Of a DNA stretch of 64,000 bases, positions 27,790 through 37,400 are shown one piece after another. The notes beneath the pieces are model-generated. The model had not been told where the DNA came from. It saw only the letters and a list, made by a program, of their open reading frames with translations, and ran no database searches. The first letter of the stretch is position 1; every line of letters begins with the position of its first letter. Location: contig CP029329.1 of assembly GCA_003129525.1 (NCBI GenBank), positions 1,531,501-1,595,500 on the forward strand. Reading direction: 5' to 3'. A program made the translations under genes and the position numbers. The stretch is from Clostridium beijerinckii (GTDB lineage: Bacteria; Bacillota; Clostridia; Clostridiales; Clostridiaceae).

Positions 27790-28059
27790 ATGGGGTTTTT
27801 TAAAAATTTAAGTAACAAACCAACGCCTAAAGAAGTTGCAAAAGATAGATTGAAATTGATTCTTATACATGACAGAGGCGAGATTGCTCCTGAGATTATA
27901 GAAAAAATAAGAGAAGAAATATTAGCAGTAATTTCTAAGTATATTGATATACAAGTAGATGATGTGGAAATATCGGTAAACAAAAGTGACGATGAAGAAG
28001 GAGAAAATACTTCTGCATTAATAGCTAGTATTCCTATCAAGGGAATAAGAGGAAGATAA
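27790..28059 (+). CDS. minE: division topological specificity factor MinE
   Basis: 89 residues, the normal length. An N-terminal amphipathic segment (MGFFKNLSNK), the MinD-interaction helix (AKDRLKLILIHDRGEIAP) and the C-terminal dimerisation part with VDDVEISV. It drives MinD off the membrane. GGGAGGAG lies before the ATG, 15 bases after minD. A strong terminator follows. Confidence 0.95.
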   Translation: MGFFKNLSNKPTPKEVAKDRLKLILIHDRGEIAPEIIEKIREEILAVISKYIDIQVDDVEISVNKSDDEEGENTSALIASIPIKGIRGR

Positions 28060-28119
28060 AGCAAAAATTATTTAATATAAAATTACACCACATAAAAGAA
28101 ATTAGTTAATGATAAAGTG

Positions 28120-28198
28120 AAATATAAGAGATATTCGTTTTAGAAAAATAGAAATATTAATTTTCTAAAAATGAGTATATCTTATATTTTTATTTTTA
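28120..28198 (+). terminator. terminator of the minCDE operon
   Basis: A long two-part stem: AAATATAAGAGATAT with GTATATCTTATATTT outside, and TTTTAGAAAA with TTTTCTAAAA inside, followed by a T-rich tail. Confidence 0.8.
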
Positions 28199-28387
28199 AT
28201 ATGAAATATATAGATACTAGCTATGAATTATTACAAAATTATTATGTTTCATATCATCAATGTAATTATTATGGAGAATGAAGAAATAATAATGTATAAT
28301 TAAAGGTAATTAGATTATACAAAAACAAATTTAATTAATCAGATAATTATTAAATTATAAATGATTGAATCGTAAATTATAAAATTG

Positions 28388-28427
28388 GAATCAAGTGAAA
28401 CTTGATTCAGGTGGGGTTTGATCCCCA
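28388..28427 (+). other. paired hairpins in rodA leader
   Basis: GAATCAAG-TGAAA-CTTGATTC (28,388-28,408) is followed three bases later by TGGGG-TTTGAT-CCCCA (28,412-28,427). The second is GC-rich against a very AT-rich background. It does not match a riboswitch I know. It could be a leader control element or a repeat-derived structure. Confidence 0.45.
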
Positions 28428-28508
28428 GATAAAATCATTTTAATATTACTAAATTATTTATATTGTAAAATATTTAAGACAATATATATTTAACTAGGAG
28501 GTGAAGTA

Positions 28509-29639
28509 TTGTTTAAGCAATTTAAACTTGATATGAGATTAGTTAAAGAAATTGATAAAACTCTATTAATTTCCTTAATTCTTTTAATTTTATATGGTAC
28601 ATTAAATATATATTTATGTACAAAAGGAACGTATGGATTATCCTTTGTCAAACAACAATTTTTTTGGTTTATATTATCTATGGTTGCACTATATATTATT
28701 ATTGCAGTAGATTATTCAATAATATTTAACTATGTACCTATATTTTATTGGGGAGTAGTAATTCTTCTTATATTAACTAAAATACCGGGAATTGGAATTG
28801 TTGTCAATGGTGCTAGAGGATGGATTAATCTTGGAATAGGTCATATTCAACCAGCAGAGTTTGCTAAGCTTGGAATTATACTAATGCTTGCTAAAAAGCT
28901 AGATGATATGGAAGGTAAAATAAATGAAGTAAAGAACTTTTTTATATTAGTTTTCTATGCTGCAGTACCAGTTTTATTTATTGTTACACAACCTGATATG
29001 GGCATGAGTATGGTTTGTTTCTTTATAGTTCTTGGAATTTTCTATGCAATAGGATTAGATATGAAAATTATTGGTGGAGGATTAATGTCATTAGTTCTTG
29101 CAATAGTAATTGTTTGGAATTCAGGACTTATAGAATCATATCAAAAGGCAAGATTTACAGGATTTTTAAATCCTGAAGCGGATAATGCTAACACTTATCA
29201 TTTATCTCAATCTTTAATTGGAATAGGTTCAGGAGGAATACTTGGAAGTAGGCCATCTTTAAGTAATGATGGAAGTTCGAGTTATTCAGCGCAAAATGTG
29301 CCAGAAGTAAGAACAGACTTCATTTTTGCGGCAATAGCAGATCAATGGGGCTTTTTGGGCGCTATTGGATTATTAGCTTTGTATGGATTTTTAATTTATA
29401 AAATGATTTCAATAGCACGAACTTCAAAAGATATATTTGGTTCAGTTATATGTGTTGGAATAGTTTCATATTTCTTGTTCGCTATATTTCAAAATATAGG
29501 AATGACAATAGGATTAATGCCAATTACGGGAATAACATTACCACTCATAAGTTATGGAGGAAGTTCGCTACTCACAACAGTAATTTCAGTAGGGTTAGTG
29601 ATAAATGTGGGAATGAGAAGGAAAAAGATATATTTTTAA
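28509..29639 (+). CDS. rodA: RodA/FtsW-family peptidoglycan glycosyltransferase
   Basis: SEDS polymerase of 376 residues with about ten membrane helices. It polymerises lipid II in the elongasome with PBP2. Family motifs: GARGWINLG-GHIQPAEFAKL with the essential Glu/Lys region, TQPDMGMS, PEVRTDFIFAAIADQWGF, and GLMPITGITLPLISYGGSS. It initiates at TTG (28,509) behind a consensus AGGAGGTG. Context with mreBCD, PBP2 and min genes favours RodA over FtsW. Confidence 0.92.
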   Translation: MFKQFKLDMRLVKEIDKTLLISLILLILYGTLNIYLCTKGTYGLSFVKQQFFWFILSMVALYIIIAVDYSIIFNYVPIFYWGVVILLILTKIPGIGIVVNGARGWINLGIGHIQPAEFAKLGIILMLAKKLDDMEGKINEVKNFFILVFYAAVPVLFIVTQPDMGMSMVCFFIVLGIFYAIGLDMKIIGGGLMSLVLAIVIVWNSGLIESYQKARFTGFLNPEADNANTYHLSQSLIGIGSGGILGSRPSLSNDGSSSYSAQNVPEVRTDFIFAAIADQWGFLGAIGLLALYGFLIYKMISIARTSKDIFGSVICVGIVSYFLFAIFQNIGMTIGLMPITGITLPLISYGGSSLLTTVISVGLVINVGMRRKKIYF

Positions 29640-29727
29640 GGTATTAAGGACTTACTTACATAAAGGAAAATAAAAAATGAAATATATTCTAACTTGTTAT
29701 TTTCTTTAAGGTGCCTTATAACTTAGT

Positions 29728-29817
29728 AAAAATAGGATTGACAATTTAAATGCAAGATTACAAAAACTTCAAAACATAAATTTTAGAGTTTTCTGCATAA
29801 TTATCAATTCTATTTTT
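29728..29817. repeat. palindromic intergenic element (copy 1 of pair)
   Basis: AAAAATAGGATTGACAATT (29,728-29,746) and the reverse complement of 29,799-29,817 agree at 17 of 19 positions; further inner pairing (ATGCA/TGCAT, AAAACT/AGTTTT) makes the whole 90 bases one imperfect hairpin. A very similar element is at 51,306-51,391. It ends in a short T-run, so it may terminate rodA transcripts. Confidence 0.65.
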
Positions 29818-29891
29818 GTTTCTATTTTATTCTCATAATCTTCCTTGTTATTTAATATAATTTAATGATAATGAATTTAAAGGAGTATATT

Positions 29892-30365
29892 ATGAGTATC
29901 TACAGAACAGCTTATGAAAATTATTATAAGAACATAAACAATACAGCGAAAGGAAAGAAAGATAATAATAAACATTTTAGTTTAGGTAAGAAAGCCGATG
30001 ATTCTATTGGTTCAAAATATGGAATTAATTTAAAATATAATGAGAGAATTACAAATACTTTGATTAAAAGAATAATTAGAGAATTAACAGGAGCTATAAT
30101 TTTATTATTATTTTTTCTTGGGTTAAAATATATTCCATTAAACCAAGTTAAAGAAATGCATGTTAAATATAAGCAAACATTAGAACAAAATTTTAATTAT
30201 AATGAGTATATAGATGCATTTAATGCTAGTCAAATAGGAAACATAAAAGGAAAAGATTTAACTATAGGTAACTTTACTACAGAAGATTTAAAGATAGATA
30301 ATTTGAAGATAAAAGCATTGAATTTTATGGAATACTTAAAGAATAGTAGTAATTCACAAAACTAG
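29892..30365 (+). CDS. small single-pass membrane protein in the SpoIVFA position
   Basis: About 157 residues: a basic cytoplasmic N-terminus rich in Tyr/Asn/Lys, one membrane helix (residues ~72-92, GAIILLLFFLGLKYIPL) and a short ~65-residue external tail. It is not recognised by sequence alone. It lies directly before the SpoIVFB-type protease, where many spore-formers encode a SpoIVFA-like or M23-domain protein; here no LytM/M23 domain follows, so it could be a reduced version. The start is the ATG at 29,892 behind AAGGAG, not the upstream ATG at 29,865. Confidence 0.65.
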   Translation: MSIYRTAYENYYKNINNTAKGKKDNNKHFSLGKKADDSIGSKYGINLKYNERITNTLIKRIIRELTGAIILLLFFLGLKYIPLNQVKEMHVKYKQTLEQNFNYNEYIDAFNASQIGNIKGKDLTIGNFTTEDLKIDNLKIKALNFMEYLKNSSNSQN

Positions 30366-30490
30366 ACATTAGACATGGTAAAGCAAAACTATAAACCAAT
30401 ATATATAGTGTAAATTAATAGATTATTAATTTACATTTTAATTCATACATTGCAAAGTTTCTTCATATAGTAATATTATAGGGGTTATAA

Positions 30491-31351
30491 ATGAAAAAAT
30501 GGTATATGGCATTGATTGTAGAATTATTAATATTAATGTGGCTTGGAAATTTTAAAAGCGATGTTATTGTTAGTTTTCTATGGGTAATACTACATGAATT
30601 TGCACATATAATAGTTGCAAATAAATTTAAGTGCAAATTTAATAATTTTAATATTAGCATATTAGGTGCTAAAGCTGAATTAAGTGATATTGATGAATTA
30701 ACTGAAAGAAAGAAATTAATTTTATATCTAATTGGACCATTATTTAATATTTTTATGGCTGTGGTTACATGGCTTTTTTATGATTATTTTGGGTGGGAAT
30801 TTATAAAAAGTAGTATAAGTATTAATTTATGCTTAGGTTTTTTTAATTTGTTACCTGCATATCCATTAGATGGGTCAAGAGTATGTGAAATATTATTATC
30901 AAAAAGGTTTCTATATAAAAAGTCAAAGAAGATTACAGAAGTTTTTAGTTTTATTATTTCCGGAGTACTATTTTTAGTATTTAGTACAATGTTATTATTA
31001 CATAAGGTAAACATAAGTTTATTTCTTGCAGTCATATTAATCACATACACAACCATTTTGGAAAGAGAAAAAACCATGTATATAATAATGGGAGATATGA
31101 TTAGGAAAGTAAGAAAGTTAAAAAAATATAAATACATAGAAAATAAATCTATTTCTGTGTATTATAAAAAAGGTTTAGTTAATGTATTAACCTTGGTTGA
31201 TAAAAATAAATTTAATAGTTTTTATGCTCTTAATGATGATATGGAGTTAATTGGTATAATTCATGAGGATGAACTTTTAAAAGCATTGAAATATTACGGT
31301 AATATAACATTGGAGGAATATATGAAAATACGAGAAATAGACAAAAAATAA
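30491..31351 (+). CDS. SpoIVFB-type M50 site-2 metalloprotease
   Basis: 286-residue intramembrane zinc protease. HEFAH (His35-Glu36-His39) lies in the first helices and NLLPAYPLDGSR supplies the third ligand (Asp). Four to six membrane helices are followed by a C-terminal cytoplasmic part of ~90 residues with LIGIIHEDELL, resembling half a CBS domain as in SpoIVFB, where it senses ATP. In Bacillus SpoIVFB releases sigma-K during sporulation; here the link is by similarity and position after rodA. Confidence 0.87.
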   Translation: MKKWYMALIVELLILMWLGNFKSDVIVSFLWVILHEFAHIIVANKFKCKFNNFNISILGAKAELSDIDELTERKKLILYLIGPLFNIFMAVVTWLFYDYFGWEFIKSSISINLCLGFFNLLPAYPLDGSRVCEILLSKRFLYKKSKKITEVFSFIISGVLFLVFSTMLLLHKVNISLFLAVILITYTTILEREKTMYIIMGDMIRKVRKLKKYKYIENKSISVYYKKGLVNVLTLVDKNKFNSFYALNDDMELIGIIHEDELLKALKYYGNITLEEYMKIREIDKK

Positions 31352-31723
31352 CATAGAAGTAATAGGGATTTAACTTGCTTTTTTATAATTAATATAATTA
31401 TTATTTTACAGTATATAGTGAAAATAAAATTAATATACAGATACCTGAATTCGAAGTTAGTTTAATTAAAGTAGAATTAATATTTGTTTACCAACAAGTG
31501 TTAATTCTACTTTTTATTTTATTCATATAAAAGGAAATAACATATCCAAGATGAATTTATATTTAACTTAATTTACATTAATAGTATTAAATTTTTATAA
31601 TATATATAAAATATTAACTAGTGCAAAATTTTGGAGTCATAAATCGTATTAGTATTGAAAGGAGATTTAAACCGTGTTAATAATTTAATATATAAATAAA
31701 ACGATAAAGGAAGGTGTGTATTG
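31352..31723. other. intergenic region
   Basis: Holds a terminator hairpin (31,468-31,520). Near its end a GAAAGGAG-like ribosome site is followed by a four-codon GTG frame that stops at once, which I do not take as a gene. No clear promoter was found. Confidence 0.5.
31468..31520 (+). terminator. terminator
   Basis: AAAGTAGAATTAA (31,468-31,480) pairs perfectly with TTAATTCTACTTT (31,501-31,513), 20-base loop, followed by TTATTTT. It lies about 120 bases after the M50 protease gene. Confidence 0.75.
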
Positions 31724-33811
31724 ATGAAAAAGAAGAGGTTCTTGAGTGGAATAGTAATGTTCTGTTTATTGGTATCAACTATGTCTGTTCCGGCATTTGG
31801 AGCGGAAGAAGATAGCAAAGGACTAGAACAAGCTATTGTAGCAGCTAAAAAGATATTAATAATTCCAGACAGTTATAGTGAGTTTACACATTATTCAAGT
31901 GAAGTTGAAAAAAATGGAGACAAGGTTACAGTTTGGAGACTTAACTGGGCAGAAAAAGAAGGAAACAATGGATCTGTAGGCGCTTATATTGATACAAATG
32001 GGAATTTGTATCAATATAATCAATATAGCGGCGATGAAAACAACACAGGGTTAGCACAAGTTACAAAGAAAGAAGCGCAAAATTCAGCAGAAAAATTTTT
32101 AAAAAAAGTTATTATAACAGATGTTGGAGAAATGAAGATAGTAGACAAAAATCAAAATGCTTTTCAAAGTGGGACATACGATTTTACTTATGAAAGATTT
32201 ATAAATAATATTCCAGTTAACTTTTATACTGTTAATATTAGTGTAAATAAATACACTGGTGAAGTAACGTCTTTCAATGAATTAAATACAGATACTGATA
32301 AGCTTGAATATCAAACTTTAGAAGGAATAATTGAACCTTCTGTGGCAGAAAAAAATTATATTGATAAAGTTGGCGTTGAATTAAAATATTATTCTTATTA
32401 TGATTATAAGCAAAAGAAAATGAATGTATTTGCAGGATATGCAACAAATGATAACAAATACAAAGCTATAGATGGAAAAACAGGAGAAGCAATTACTGTT
32501 TATAACCAAGATAAAATTTTTTATAATAGTTATGTAGACGGCAAAGGTGATCAATCTATAGCAGCTAACAGTCAAAAAGAATTAACTAAAGAAGAAGCAG
32601 ATGCTGTTAATAATATTACAGGATTAATCACTAAAGAAAAGGCTGAAGGTATTATTAGAGAATCATCGGACATAATTACTTCAGAAATGAAAGTTAGTAA
32701 TGCATCTTTAAATAGAGATGATTTTAATGAAAAATATGTATGGCAAATTGGATTTGAAGGTGGATATGGTCAAGTTGATGCACAATCTGGTGAGTTGATA
32801 TCTGTACATTTTTTTAATAATAGTGGTGATCAAAATAAAAAAGTGTCCAAGCTTCAAGCACAAAATATAGCAGAAAGCTTCTTAAAAAAAATTACACCAG
32901 GTAAGTTTTCACAAACAAAATATGAAAATAATGAAGATGTTGAAAAGCCAATGCCAATGGTTAAAATTGGTGTTGTAGTGGGAGGAGATGTTTCTTATTT
33001 TAATTTTGTACGTCAAGTAAATGGAATAGAATTTGATAGCAATTCTTTACGAGTAGAAGTTGACAACACTAATGGCAAGATTATTGGATATGATAATAAC
33101 TGGTATGATAATGTAACATTTCCTGATGTTAGTGGAGTCATGAATAAGCAAACTGCATTTAATAAAATAAAAGAATATAAGAACTTTATATTACAATATG
33201 CTATGGTAGACAAAAATAAAGTTCAACTGGTATATAATTTTGAAGATTTAAATGATAATTATATTATTGACCCAATAAGTGGCGTTAGACTAGACTATAC
33301 AGGACAAGTATATAAAGATAATAAATTACCGGAATACACAGATATAAGTGGACATTGGTGTGAAAAAACAGTGAAAAAACTTTTAGAAAATGGATATTAT
33401 ATTGAAGGAGACAAATTTAATCCTAATATGAACATTACTCAAATTAATTTCTTTAAATATATATATTCATCTTATGGAAGTAGTGATAATGATGAGTTTT
33501 ATGACATGCTTTTACAAAATGGAATAATTAAAAAAGAAGAAAAAGCTCCAAGCTCATTTGTTTCTTATCAAGATGCAGCAAAATTTATTATAAGATATTT
33601 AGGCTATGATAAAGTAGCGGTGCATCCGGAAATATTTATCACTCCTTTTAAAGATAATATAGAAGAACAATACAAGGGATATGCAGCAATGTGCTATGGG
33701 TTCGGCATTATTAAGGGCGATAAAAATGGAAATTTTAATGGAACTCATAATATAAATAATGCTGAAGCAGCAGTACTTGTATACAATTTAATTAAGAATA
33801 ACACACATTAA
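31724..33811 (+). CDS. secreted YcdB/PepSY-repeat protein with SLH sequence
   Basis: About 695 residues. A signal peptide (FLSGIVMFCLLVSTMSVPAFGA) is followed by repeated units in which a KLxKxEAQNxAEKFLKK-type helix precedes beta strands ending VNKYTGEVTSFN or VDAQSGELISVHF; this is the YcdB/YcdC (PepSY-like) pattern, seen about four times up to residue ~530. The last ~150 residues resemble S-layer homology domains (YTDISGHWCEKTVKKLLENGY; ITPFKDNIEEQYKGYAAMC ... GIIKGDKNGNF), which bind wall polymers. It is likely a surface protein modulating proteases or the wall; the function is inferred. AAGGAAGGTG supports the ATG at 31,724 (a TTG sits just before). Confidence 0.75.
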   Translation: MKKKRFLSGIVMFCLLVSTMSVPAFGAEEDSKGLEQAIVAAKKILIIPDSYSEFTHYSSEVEKNGDKVTVWRLNWAEKEGNNGSVGAYIDTNGNLYQYNQYSGDENNTGLAQVTKKEAQNSAEKFLKKVIITDVGEMKIVDKNQNAFQSGTYDFTYERFINNIPVNFYTVNISVNKYTGEVTSFNELNTDTDKLEYQTLEGIIEPSVAEKNYIDKVGVELKYYSYYDYKQKKMNVFAGYATNDNKYKAIDGKTGEAITVYNQDKIFYNSYVDGKGDQSIAANSQKELTKEEADAVNNITGLITKEKAEGIIRESSDIITSEMKVSNASLNRDDFNEKYVWQIGFEGGYGQVDAQSGELISVHFFNNSGDQNKKVSKLQAQNIAESFLKKITPGKFSQTKYENNEDVEKPMPMVKIGVVVGGDVSYFNFVRQVNGIEFDSNSLRVEVDNTNGKIIGYDNNWYDNVTFPDVSGVMNKQTAFNKIKEYKNFILQYAMVDKNKVQLVYNFEDLNDNYIIDPISGVRLDYTGQVYKDNKLPEYTDISGHWCEKTVKKLLENGYYIEGDKFNPNMNITQINFFKYIYSSYGSSDNDEFYDMLLQNGIIKKEEKAPSSFVSYQDAAKFIIRYLGYDKVAVHPEIFITPFKDNIEEQYKGYAAMCYGFGIIKGDKNGNFNGTHNINNAEAAVLVYNLIKNNTH

Positions 33812-34411
33812 ACTTATCTTTAAATTCTCTATGAGCACAAATAAATTTAAAGTGAATAAGTATTAAAAAAATAAGTAAACAACAGAAGGGATAGTAATTC
33901 TTTAATTAGATAACTAGCCCTTCTATTATTTTAAAAAATGTACCTAAAGAAAGTAAAATAATTTATAAGTATTTTAAATATCAAGTAAATTGAAATTGTG
34001 TTTGAAAGAGAATCAATGTATACTACCTAGAATATAACGATGAAAAGGAAACGCAAGAATAAGATGTAAAATGCTATGAGGGAAATTAATGAAGATGATA
34101 TGAAATTTAGACTTTTACTTTTGGATTATTACTTATAGTGATAATGAGGATTTAACTTTAAAATTATATTAAATAGAATATTTATTTATATAAGATTTGC
34201 GAAATAGGTAATGCTATAAATAGATGATAAATGTAGAAATATAATTGATAAATAAGTATAATATGAGTAAAAGAACACTATTTTAGGGATGTAAAATAAT
34301 AATTGCAATATACAATCATACTGAGATTTATTTTTTAAAATTTCTTATGATAAAAGTGTTATTAAGTTACCCTAAAAAAGGTGAAGATTAAATATGAGGA
34401 GATAAAGATTT
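33812..34411. other. 600-base region without genes
   Basis: Starts with a terminator hairpin (33,884-33,932). The rest is AT-rich with stops in all frames, and I see neither a convincing promoter nor a structured RNA. A weak ribosome site (AGGAGATA) at its end serves the DUF445 gene. Confidence 0.5.
33884..33932 (+). terminator. terminator of the YcdB-like gene
   Basis: AGAAGGG (33,884-33,890) pairs with CCCTTCT (33,918-33,924), with TAGT/ACTA pairing inside, followed by ATTATTTT. Confidence 0.65.
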
Positions 34412-37400
34412 ATGTGGAAATCATTTTTTTTATTAGTTTTCCAAGGGATATCTGGTGGGGTAGCTGGATATATTACTAATAAATATGCCGTAAATATGCT
34501 TTTTAAGGAATATACTCCTTTAAAATTAGGTGGAGTAATTAAAAAGAAGAAAGAAAAGTTTATAGAAGAAATTAGTGAACTAGTTGAAAGAGATATAATA
34601 AATGCTGAAACTTTGAAAGCTGAAATTTCTAATAAGGATTTAAATAGTTATATTGAACAAATGGCTGAAGCCTTTTTTCAAACAGGATTAAAAGATAGTT
34701 TAGGTCACACTAAATTATGTGAAGTTTCCGATTTTTCTAATAGTTTTCTTAAGAATGAAGAATTTGCAAGGAGCAATTTGAATGCAACTTTACCAGAATT
34801 ATTAGATGATATTTTTATTAATGTAAAATTAGAAGATGTACTAACTAAAAATCAAATTTCAAAAATAGTAGATTCAGGCTATTATTTGCTAGTTCAAGAG
34901 CTTGGAAACAGTGATACAGTAAATAAATTTATTTCTGGTTTTTATAATGAAAATTCTAATATAACTCTTTCGGATATTTTTTCAGAAGAAGTGCAAAGAA
35001 AGTTTATGAAAAATATTACTAAGCGTGTTATAGAAATAATTAAAGAAGATATTTTAGAAGATGAAGATGGATGTAAATTATTTTTTGATAAGATTTTTTC
35101 GGCAATAAATATAGATGTAACTCTTATGAAATTACAAGGATTAATTGGAGATTATGAAATTAATCAGTTTGTTACTACTTCTGAGGAAGAAGAGTTTACT
35201 TTAAAGTTATTTAGTAAAATTAATGAGTTTATTAATTCAGAAAAAGGCAAAGAATTAATAAAAAGTCTTATGGATAAAATTTTCTTGATTGGAAAGGATA
35301 TTGACTTTACAGTTTATGAAATTCTTCCACCTGAAATGGAAGAATCACTTACTAATTTTATAGAAACTGTTATACCAAGTGTTATGCCATATATTTCAGA
35401 ATGGATTTCAGGCAATAAAGAATCATTTGATGAAATGATTGAAGCAGCTATTGATGAAGCTATTCAAGATGTGGATGGTAATATTAAAAAGCTTATAATT
35501 TCAAAAGTTAGAAGCGCACTTATGGGGGATATTTCATCTGAAAAAAATATTGTTAATAAGATAATTAATTATCTTAATGATAGCTTCGATGGGGAGTCAT
35601 ATAATAAAATGGCTAATTCTATCATTAATTATTTAAAGTCAAAGAAAATAAAAGATATAATAGAGTTAATTGAAAAACAAAATTTATTTAATTCTGACAA
35701 ATTATCAGAACTTATTATTAAAGAATTTGATGTGCTAGGGGAAAAACTTTTAGGTGTTATAATAAAATCTCAATTCTCAAAAAAGATACATACTGTTTTA
35801 AAATTTGATTTGGTAAAATTGTTTAATGAAAAGCTTAAACTAGTAATATATCAAAATATCTTAAAAAACAAAGATAAACTAAGTGAAAAGCTTATTACGT
35901 TGACTACAGATTTTATAAATTCAAAAAGTAATGAAGTTTTTAATAAAAAATTATCTCAATTATTTACACATAGTCAAATTTCTAATTATTCTAATGATTT
36001 TGCAAAATTAACTAATAAATTATTTGTTAAGAATGCGCTTACATATAAAACAAAGATAGCAGAATTTTTATCTTTGCAAGTTAAGAATATAAATTTATCT
36101 CATGCATTGGGTAATTCTAAAGTGGATATTTCAGATTATATTGTGGATAAGTCTATGGTAGTTTACAAAGAAACTGTGGACAAATATAAGAACTATGAGT
36201 TGAAAGAACTTATTACTAAATATTTTGATAAAAATACATTATCTAATATTCTTATAAATGAAGGATATCCAATGTTAATGGATAAATTACCAAATTTATT
36301 GAATGGAAATATTAAAAAATTTGCAAGTAATAATTTAAAAAAATATGATGAAGATGAGATTTGTAATATAGTTCAAGATTTTATGGGTGGGCAACTTAAA
36401 CCTTTATCTATCTTTGGTGCTGTTCTTGGAGTTATAGTAGGAGTATTATATGAATTAATACACCCAACATCTGTGGGGAATTTTGGATTCGCTAGCAGTC
36501 TACCAAATATGGTAATGTCATGTGGAGTTATGGCATTCATTGGATATATTACAAATGTAATAGCCTTATGGATGATCTTCCATCCATATAAGGAAAATAA
36601 AATTATGGCTAAAATACCATTTCTAAAGAAATTTGCATTAGGGTATATACCTGCACATAAAAATGAATTTGCAATTGGAATGGCTAAGTTAATAGATGAT
36701 GAATTATTAAATAAAGAAGAAATTAATAAAGTTTTTAAAGTAAAACATAATAAAATGAAGTCAGTACTGATGACGTTAGTTACAAATAATAATTATCAAA
36801 CTTTAATAAATCTTATTAAAGATAAAAAACAAGATTTATCAAAGTATATTTATGAGAAAATTTTAAAGTATTGTAAGGATAATTCACATTTATCAAAAGG
36901 AATTTCAAAAGTAATAACAAATAGTAAATTTAATGAATTTATTGAAAAAGATCATGTTTTAAGTATAGTTCCTAATTTAGTAGGTAAAATTAAAAATGTT
37001 GAAGATGCTTTAGTTAAGTTTACAGAAAAAAAACTTGCTGAAAATAATAGAGTTAATGACATTTTGCCCAAGGGAGTATCTGTGGAAACCCAAAGATATG
37101 TTGAAACTACCATAAATACATTGATTATAGAAAAAATTCATAACACTAAGAATACAGACTTTGCAAATAAGATTATTAATAATTATAGTAACGATTATGA
37201 TTTGGAAATAAAAAAATCATGTAAAGAAATTTTCAGTGAAGAATTATTAATAGACATAAAAAACAATATGGAAGTAAAGCTTGAAGCATATGTTTTCAAT
37301 GACTTGAAAATTTATATAAGTAATTTTGCAAAACAATTTTTACGTAGTGGATTAAATGAAGACAATACTATTGGTTGCATGTTTAATGGAAGAATTAAAA

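Larger units (their letters stand above)
28060..28508. other. intergenic region between minE and rodA
   Basis: Holds the min-operon terminator (28,120-28,198), then an AT-rich stretch, then two adjacent hairpins (28,388-28,427) about 80 bases before the rodA start. The promoter for rodA is not clear by eye. Confidence 0.55.

Noticed and set aside
29450..29647. 65-codon frame overlapping the end of rodA
   Set aside because: No ribosome site, lies inside the conserved SEDS C-terminus in another frame, and the translation resembles nothing.
31660..31720. GTG after GAAAGGAG as a leader peptide gene
   Set aside because: The frame stops after four codons and shows no regulatory amino-acid pattern.
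34140..34300. Possible promoter (TTGATA and TATAAT) before the DUF445 gene
   Set aside because: The two boxes at about 34,240-34,262 are only about six bases apart, incompatible with a sigma-A promoter.
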